A stretch of DNA of 64,000 nt. Source: Blasia pusilla. Its lineage: Eukaryota > Marchantiophyta > Marchantiopsida > Blasiales. Position numbers and translations under genes: made by a program. Shown piece after piece: positions 59,201 through 64,000 of the stretch. Below the pieces are notes generated by a model that was not told the DNA's origin, searched no databases, and was given only the letters and a program-made list of their open reading frames with translations. The DNA lies in the NCBI GenBank assembly GCA_050084515.1, contig CM114272.1, forward strand, positions 32,178,001 through 32,242,000, written 5' to 3'. Each line of letters opens with the position of its first letter. Position 1 is the stretch's first letter.

Positions 59201-60108
59201 GTCACAGGATGAGTGTGGGAGCCAACATGAACTGCCAGCCTTGTGTACTCTGACGTGGAGCCCAAGTCATGGACAATGAAAATTATGTATGCAGGACACG
59301 CTCCAACGCAGAAGGGCGATGCCTGACAATGAGGACATTGATGGCCTCCCGGCGGTATGGTGGCACCGACCTCATATGGAGTTTCTGCATTCTTGGGGGA
59401 ATTACGACATATTGACTCACCCGTTGCGCTCTAGATATGGGCATGTTGGACTTCTACACTCCAAGGCTCCAACGTATTGGCGGAGACAATCCAAGGACCA
59501 TCTGAATTGAAGCACTTTGTCCGTTGAAGCTGCACCATCGATGACAATCGACTTCTGTCCATACCCTTCAGGCGTCTTCCATCCTTCTTTTGAGCAGAGC
59601 GGCAAGTGGAGGCAACTCAAAAATGCAATTACCATCGTGACGTGGGCGGCTAAATGCGACAAGAATGTGCTTGAATATTTTCAAGGCCGAGACGAAAGCA
59701 AACTATTGCCGATACTCGCAAGAGGAACGAGTAGGCGGACAGAGGGCCCGATTGGTGTCCGAGCCGGATCCACCGAGGTTGATAACATCCGAATCTCTTC
59801 GGAAGAACATTGTTATGAGCGTGCAAAGTTGGAGTCGAAGCCGGATCTGCAGAGCTTGGAGTTGCAAACGTAGAGCTCGGAGCACTAGGAAATTCTAGAC
59901 CGTCTACTTGGGAAATAGAGGAATTCAGGGGCAGGCCGTAAACTCTGTATTGACCATTTGGTAGAGGTAGGAGATTCCATACTTTATGGTCTGAGGTCAC
60001 TGGCTGGACCGTCTCACCTATTATGTCTTCCGTATCGTCCACCCTAACATCTTTGGATACAAAGATGGTTCCAATTGGAGAAGAAATCGAATGATGAAAA
60101 ATTTTCAT
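56286..60108 (-). pseudogene. SWIM zinc-finger, transposase-like gene
   Basis: Minus strand, probably multi-exon. First frame 60108-59650 (ATG; VWNLLPLPNGQYRVYGLPLN). Next LQFRWSLDCLRQYVGALECR and CPHCQASPFCVGACPAY with RLAVHVGSHTHPVTDAIQRH (59520-59180), a Cys/His zinc domain like those preceding MULE-type transposases. Then KKVAEVYRNSPG, AAEEKQLWENHAFLADPECF and a core-like stretch LDLIDRMREGEDLYGSWVSF, GWLTMGAHVYDHVV (58900-58690). Later frames carry AAVRFGDEKMYVETFNQCVA and, at the end, a SWIM finger: Cys88, Cys90, Cys106 and His108 of the frame 56720-56286 (CSC, 15 residues, CKH). Stops between frames and a duplicated segment suggest a decayed copy, though introns could hide some breaks. 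SWIM proteins of this kind are typical of Mutator-like or KDZ-like transposases; which one is not settled. Confidence 0.6.
58065..59535. repeat. Direct duplication inside the SWIM gene (period about 863 bp)
   Basis: About 610 bp at 58065-58675 repeats at 58928-59535 with only scattered differences (for example GCATCCATTTCGGCCGTC at 58065 and 58928; TATGTATGCAGGACACGCTC at 58420 and 59285). The 250 bp between them (58676-58927) is single copy and encodes the core-like stretch. Small indels (GGGGGG versus GGGG near 58532/59395) break the frame of the left copy. Confidence 0.9.
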
Positions 60109-60265
60109 CCACTGCTATGAAAGACTCACGAGCTTGGGGTCGAATGATTTCTGATTGAGGAAGGGCCGCCAGATGACTGCCACAAGTGAGCTTAACATAA
60201 TTATCCATTCCCAGAAATTTCGTACGGGAGGAGGGTGAGAATGAGAATGAGAATAAGAATTTTTA

Positions 60266-60272
60266 ATTTATA
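60266..60272 (-). promoter_or_regulatory. Candidate TATA box of the SWIM gene
   Basis: TATAAAT on the minus strand about 160 bp upstream of the ATG at 60108, in an AT-rich flank. Position is plausible; no other support. Confidence 0.3.
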
Positions 60273-60437
60273 ATGAATAGGAAAACAGATACTCCTGACA
60301 GATTTTTACTGACAAGATGAATTTGGTAGGTGACATTATCTGACACAATGGATCCAATTCTGTAACAACACATTCATTTCTATTGCAATGTGTTATCGGA
60401 TTTGGGAAGCAGAGGGTTGCGAATCACACTTCATTTT

Positions 60438-61045
60438 GTTGGAACCCGTCGGAGTCCTGGTAACTCAAAAATTACCACAAGCTAACCGAAGCCTGCAACC
60501 CGTCGGCTTCGGACGGGTTGCACGCTTTTGCCAAACATGGTCGAAGCGAGCAACCCGTCGCTCTCCGACGAGTTGCTCGGATACCGCTCCTTCTTGCCCG
60601 AAGATGCCGGAGGCGTGCAAACCGTCTGTTCCCGACGAGTTATGCGGGTGCCTCACTTATTTGCCCAAAGACGGCGAGGCGTGCAACCCGTTGCCCTCCA
60701 ACGGGTTGCGCAAGGGCCTCGCCTTGTGGTGCTGACATGAAGTGTGCAGCCAATCGGACCTTGACGACTTGCGCAGGAAGCCCGCGTTCTTAACGCTTGA
60801 CGAGGGAAGCGTGCAACCCAACGGTCTCCGACGGATTGCCTCGGTACGTCCCGTTCCCGTCCCAAACACGGCGGAGGCGCGCAACATGTCGGTCTCTAAC
60901 GGGTTGCGCGGGTACTTCGCGTTCTTGTCCGAAGACGACGGAGGCGCTCAACCCGTCGGAGACTGACGGGTTGCTCGCGCACGTGGCGACGTACCCAGGA
61001 TGGCGGAGGCACGCAACCTGTCGAACTCCAACGGGTTGCCATTTT
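60438..61045. repeat. Promoter-proximal array of about nine 66-bp units, each with a 27-bp palindrome
   Basis: Palindromes of the type GCAACCCGTCGG/CCGACGGGTTGC start near 60497, 60551, 60618, 60679, 60748, 60813, 60881, 60947 and 61013, a steady step of about 66 bp. Spacers share GCCCGAAGACGGCGGAGGCG-like text, so this is a diverged tandem repeat whose palindrome is the best-kept part. Some changes are compensated between arms (CGTTG with CAACG at 60679). The array ends about 90 bp before the TATA box at 61129. Confidence 0.85.
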
Positions 61046-61128
61046 TCACCTCCAAACTTCCGTAACCTCCGGCACGTCGCCGTCGAACGGACGACGGGAC
61101 CCAACGGTCAGCCCAACGGCTAGAAAAG

Positions 61129-61136
61129 TATAAATA
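61129..61136 (+). promoter_or_regulatory. TATA box of the plus-strand methylase-family gene
   Basis: TATAAATA in the context AAAAGTATAAATAGGGC is a near-ideal plant TATA box. Transcription would be expected to start around 61160, giving a leader of about 140 nt before the ATG at 61299. An out-of-frame ATG at 61214 would open a competing upstream frame of 108 codons. Confidence 0.75.
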
Positions 61137-61298
61137 GGGCAGAAATCGCTCATTTCCGGTTTCTCATTTCGCGATCTCTATTCCTCACTAACCCGCGCAG
61201 CAGCTGATCAGATATGAAGGGGCGTTTCACACGGCGACACATCGCGAGTCGATCGGAGGGAACGAGAGCGAGAAGTTCAAATCACGGACGACGAGGTC

Positions 61299-64000
61299 AT
61301 GAGGACCGTCAGCGTGGAGATGGTGGACATTGCCGAAGAAGCCGGAGAGCGGTCATTCTCGTCTCCAAGCCCGGCGGAAGACATCGACCTCTATTGGATC
61401 GACGAGTTCCCAGTCGATTTTCTAGCTTCTATCTCAGACAAGTTGGCTGGTCAAGAAACCGACCCAATTTTCGAGCGGGTAAGAGAGGATCTGGGTTTTT
61501 TGAATTATGTGAATTGCAATTCATTGGGAATTCAGTGTAGCTTATTGATTTTGTCCCCGTTTTGACAGGTGGTAAAGCAGATGGCACTCATGGAGGGCCA
61601 CAACACCCCGAGGATTCCACTCTGCCGATTGCAGACAATGGAATATGTCCGCGAAATTCAGTCTGACGAGGACAACGCGAAGCTTAAACTATCGGCGGCG
61701 ACAGCATCCTACGTCGACAGCTTTCCTCCCTTCTATGTTCAGCCTTACGACGAGCATGGAACCCAAGCTCTGGTTACGGAGGAGGACTTGGAAAAGCTCG
61801 ACACATTCTGGAGGATGCGAGACCAGGATTTCAGAAGGCAAGTAGAGGGCACGGAATTCAGCTGGATGAGGAATCTGCATTTCCTCATCTGGGATGGAAA
61901 TCACAAGTTCATGGCGTGGACCAAGTTTGCGGAGGAGCGGCCCAACTCATTGGAGGCACATTTTTGCGTGAAGAGAGTGGTCCTTCACCCATTCCCTCAT
62001 CACATGGCGACGGTGGAAATGGCAATGCATGCCATGAACACGTGAGTATCTTCTTGCTGGGTCGGGACGGTTGTTGGGATGCTTTTACACTTACGCAACT
62101 CGTCAGACTCCGACAAGTTGCTCGATTGATGAATGGGTAAGGTTTTTTTTTTCCGAAAGCAACTCGTCGGACTCCGACGAGTTGCTCGACTTGACGCTTT
62201 TTCAGGATGTTTTTTGAAGAATGCAACTCGTCAGACTCCGACGAGTTTTTCGATTGACCATAGATTTAATTAGTTTTTGGCCCAAAGCAAACCGTCGGAG
62301 TCCGACGGGTTGCTCGACTTGCCGCCTTTTCAGGATGTTTTTTGAAGAATGCAACTCGTCAGACTCCGACGAGTTGTTCGACTGACCGCACGTTTAGTAT
62401 GTTCTTTGCCCAAAGCAACCCGTCAGAGTCTGACGGGTTGCTTGACTCGAAACTGTTTTTGGCCAAAATCAACTCGTCGGAGTTCGACGGGTTGCATAAA
62501 GAAGTTGGTTCCCCAAATTTCGCGTCAAATTGCAAGTTTCCATTCAATTGCGCAACTTGTCGGACTCCGACAGGTTGCTATGTTCACGTTAGTATGTTCA
62601 GTTGCATAACCCGTCGGAGTCCGACGGGTTGAAACCAGGCATTAGCAAATCTGAATGCAATCCGTCGGACTCCGACGGGTTGCATCATTTAGCTCGTTCC
62701 TAGAATCTGACCTTGATTTTTGACGACCCGTCGGAGTCCGGTGGGTTGCAAGAACCCATGTAATTTCCTGACGGGTTGAGTTTGGATGTGCAGGATTGTA
62801 TCGGAGGGGAATGTCACCCACCACTGGATCCAGGACTGCGATCGGGTGAGGAAGGTGCTTATGACGCACCCGGGAGAGTACAGGGGGTTCTTGGGCGATG
62901 CCCTTGTCAATTAGATGCTTGCAAAGGGTGCTCAGATAAAAAAGAAAACTTGGGCAAATAAGTTTATTTCTCAAGATGCAGCCGTAACCATCCTTTGCTG
63001 GTCGAAGATACAGGCCGCGAAGAAGAGCGCCGACCGAGCCGAGCGGAGGGAGAAAGTATCTGCGTCTGAGCGCGCGAAAGTCATCCAAGCTGTAGTATCT
63101 GCAGCAACGAAATACACGGCGAGCAAGCAGCGATACATCAGCATTCTCAACCCCGAACTTGGTACGGAGTTCTACAAGGAGCTGAAGGCGATTATCAGCG
63201 CCCGAAAAAAGGGATGAAGATCCGCATGGTCGGATTGGGGAGAAAGTGTCCCTGGATCGCGTGCATCGGTTTGCGTTGTCCGGCATAAGTGAGTTTAGGA
63301 GGATCCGACTGATGAAAATCAGTCTCGAGGGCATAGAGGCCCAGAAGAGGGCGGCACACCATCCTCCGGGTGTGTCCGATCTAGTGATCTCCCACTGGCT
63401 ACGCGAATGGTCGTTCTGGGACGCGTTGCGGGTTATCGGGAAGTCCGTGCTGGAGGGTCTGCAAGCGGAGCTCAGAAGATTAGAACCCATCCCGGATGAA
63501 GCAAACCTGGAAAGTTCTGGAGATTTTGAGGTTTGGCTCGATGACATCCGGGACAAGCCAATCAAAAACCCAGGATTCAAGACAATGTTCAAGGTTTGCG
63601 TCCTCCCTCACGCAGAGCTTGACGAAGAAGTAGAGGGGAACAAACGGGATCAAGCGAAGAAGAAGCGAGATCTACAGGAGCAGACGGCCGATTCTGTTCG
63701 AGTAAAAGCTGCCCAACGGATGGTCTTCAGGTACCTCGTCCAGTGTAAGAATGCAGGTACGTGGGGAAAATTACCGGCAGCCTTGAAATTGTGGGCTTCG
63801 CCGCCGGATGCAGAAACATTCTCCATGTACGACATGGAGATGGGGCAGCACATGTCCGATTGGGAGGTGGAGAATTGCCCCATTTGGCTCGACTTCAACG
63901 ACCCTGAAGACATCACCGATAAGGATTTACGGGTGCTTCATGATGCAGTGGCCTCAGGACAAGACGACATCCCCAATTTTGTGCAGCCTGAAGACTTCTT
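61299..64000 (+). CDS. Plus-strand paralogue of the methylase-like gene's N-terminal region (runs off the window)
   Basis: Exon 1 61299-61475 (VEMVDIAEEAGER, DLYWIDEFPVDFLASISDKL, ending FER|GTAAGAG). Exon 2 61569-62041 (VVKQMALMEGHNTPRIPLC, FPPFYVQPYDEHGTQALV, FLIWDGNHKFMAWTKFAEE, ending at GTGAGT). Exon 3 from 62794 after GTGCAG (GNVTHHWIQDCDRVRKVL). Phases join correctly. Exon 3 has an in-frame TAG at 62912-62914 and a one-base frameshift in the A run 63205-63210. Beyond that one frame stays open to the window end (SDLVISHWLREWSFWDALRV, WEVENCPIWLDFNDPEDITD, DDIPNFVQPEDF). The first ATG in frame is 61299; an in-frame TGA lies upstream. By homology with 52.3-56.1 kb a methylase-like domain may follow outside the window. 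The two breaks may mean pseudogene, an unrecognised intron, or sequence error. Family of the N-terminal region not recognised. Confidence 0.6.
62088..62760. repeat. Intron array of about eleven palindromes with 64-bp period
   Basis: Inside intron 2 (62042-62793) of the plus-strand gene. Palindromes of the type GCAACTCGTCGG/CCGACGAGTTGC start near 62095, 62159, 62222, 62287, 62350, 62415, 62468, 62552, 62604, 62656 and 62723; the first six are 63-65 bp apart. Spacers alternate between two types (TTTTTCAGGATGTTTTTTGA and TTTGGCCCAAA-like). Paired changes such as CAGAGTCTG in place of CGGAGTCCG keep the arms complementary. Confidence 0.88.

Noticed and set aside
61214-61540. 108-codon Arg-rich protein starting at the first ATG after the TATA box
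   Set aside because: Only the frame from 61299 joins exon 2 across a GT-AG intron with matching phase and matches the family; the first ATG is at most an upstream frame.

Overview
The window looks like nuclear DNA of a green plant of the streptophyte lineage. The evidence is a spliced, transit-peptide-bearing chloroplast GapA-type glyceraldehyde-3-phosphate dehydrogenase gene at the left edge, GT-AG introns, plant-type Ty1/copia and Ty3/gypsy relics, and a large share of nested, decaying retroelements. Ty3-like retrotransposons carrying a cytosine DNA methyltransferase have, to my knowledge, been reported in charophyte algae (and separately in dinoflagellates). A charophyte (for example a Chara-like alga) or an early-diverging land plant is therefore my best guess, but the species is inference.

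Layout. 1-1.8 kb: 5' half of GAPA on the minus strand (four exons seen). 1.8-2.5 kb: its upstream flank. 2.5-14.6 kb: AT-rich, strongly decayed DNA with a tRNA-like repeat head, fragments of a second Ty3/gypsy lineage (integrase at 6-7 kb, RT/RNase H at 8.8-9.5 kb), a Ty1/copia RT relic (12.6-13 kb) and copies of a 1.2-kb LTR-like element here named LTR-B. 14.6-40.2 kb: several nested copies of one unusual Ty3/gypsy-like family, mostly on the minus strand. The best copy (17770-29051, itself split by an LTR-B insertion with its own target duplication) reads LTR - leader with 5S-rRNA-like sequence - Gag with two CCHC knuckles - retropepsin - C5 cytosine methyltransferase - RT - RNase H - integrase - C-terminal PHD finger - LTR. 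Two more methyltransferase remnants and two more integrase-PHD remnants are present. 40.9-45.4 kb: two arrays of short palindromes. 45.5-46.1 kb: a decayed unidentified coding stretch. 46.4-50.5 kb: a plus-strand 5' portion (LTR, Gag, protease) of the same retroelement family.

51-64 kb is a different, more GC-rich compartment. It holds a minus-strand gene with a beta-class N4/N6 DNA-methylase-like domain with degenerate motifs (52.3-56.1 kb), a minus-strand SWIM zinc-finger transposase-like gene with an internal duplication (56.3-60.1 kb), and a plus-strand paralogue of the N-terminal part of the methylase-like gene running off the window (61.3-64 kb). The last has a clear TATA box and two visible introns. 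Threaded through this compartment is a family of 27-bp palindromes that form regular 64-66-bp arrays just upstream of that TATA box and inside the following gene's second intron.

Almost every retroelement ORF is broken by stops or frameshifts. GAPA is the only gene that looks fully intact as far as it can be seen. The two most notable things are the methyltransferase- and PHD-bearing retroelement family and the periodic palindrome arrays around the methylase-like gene pair.
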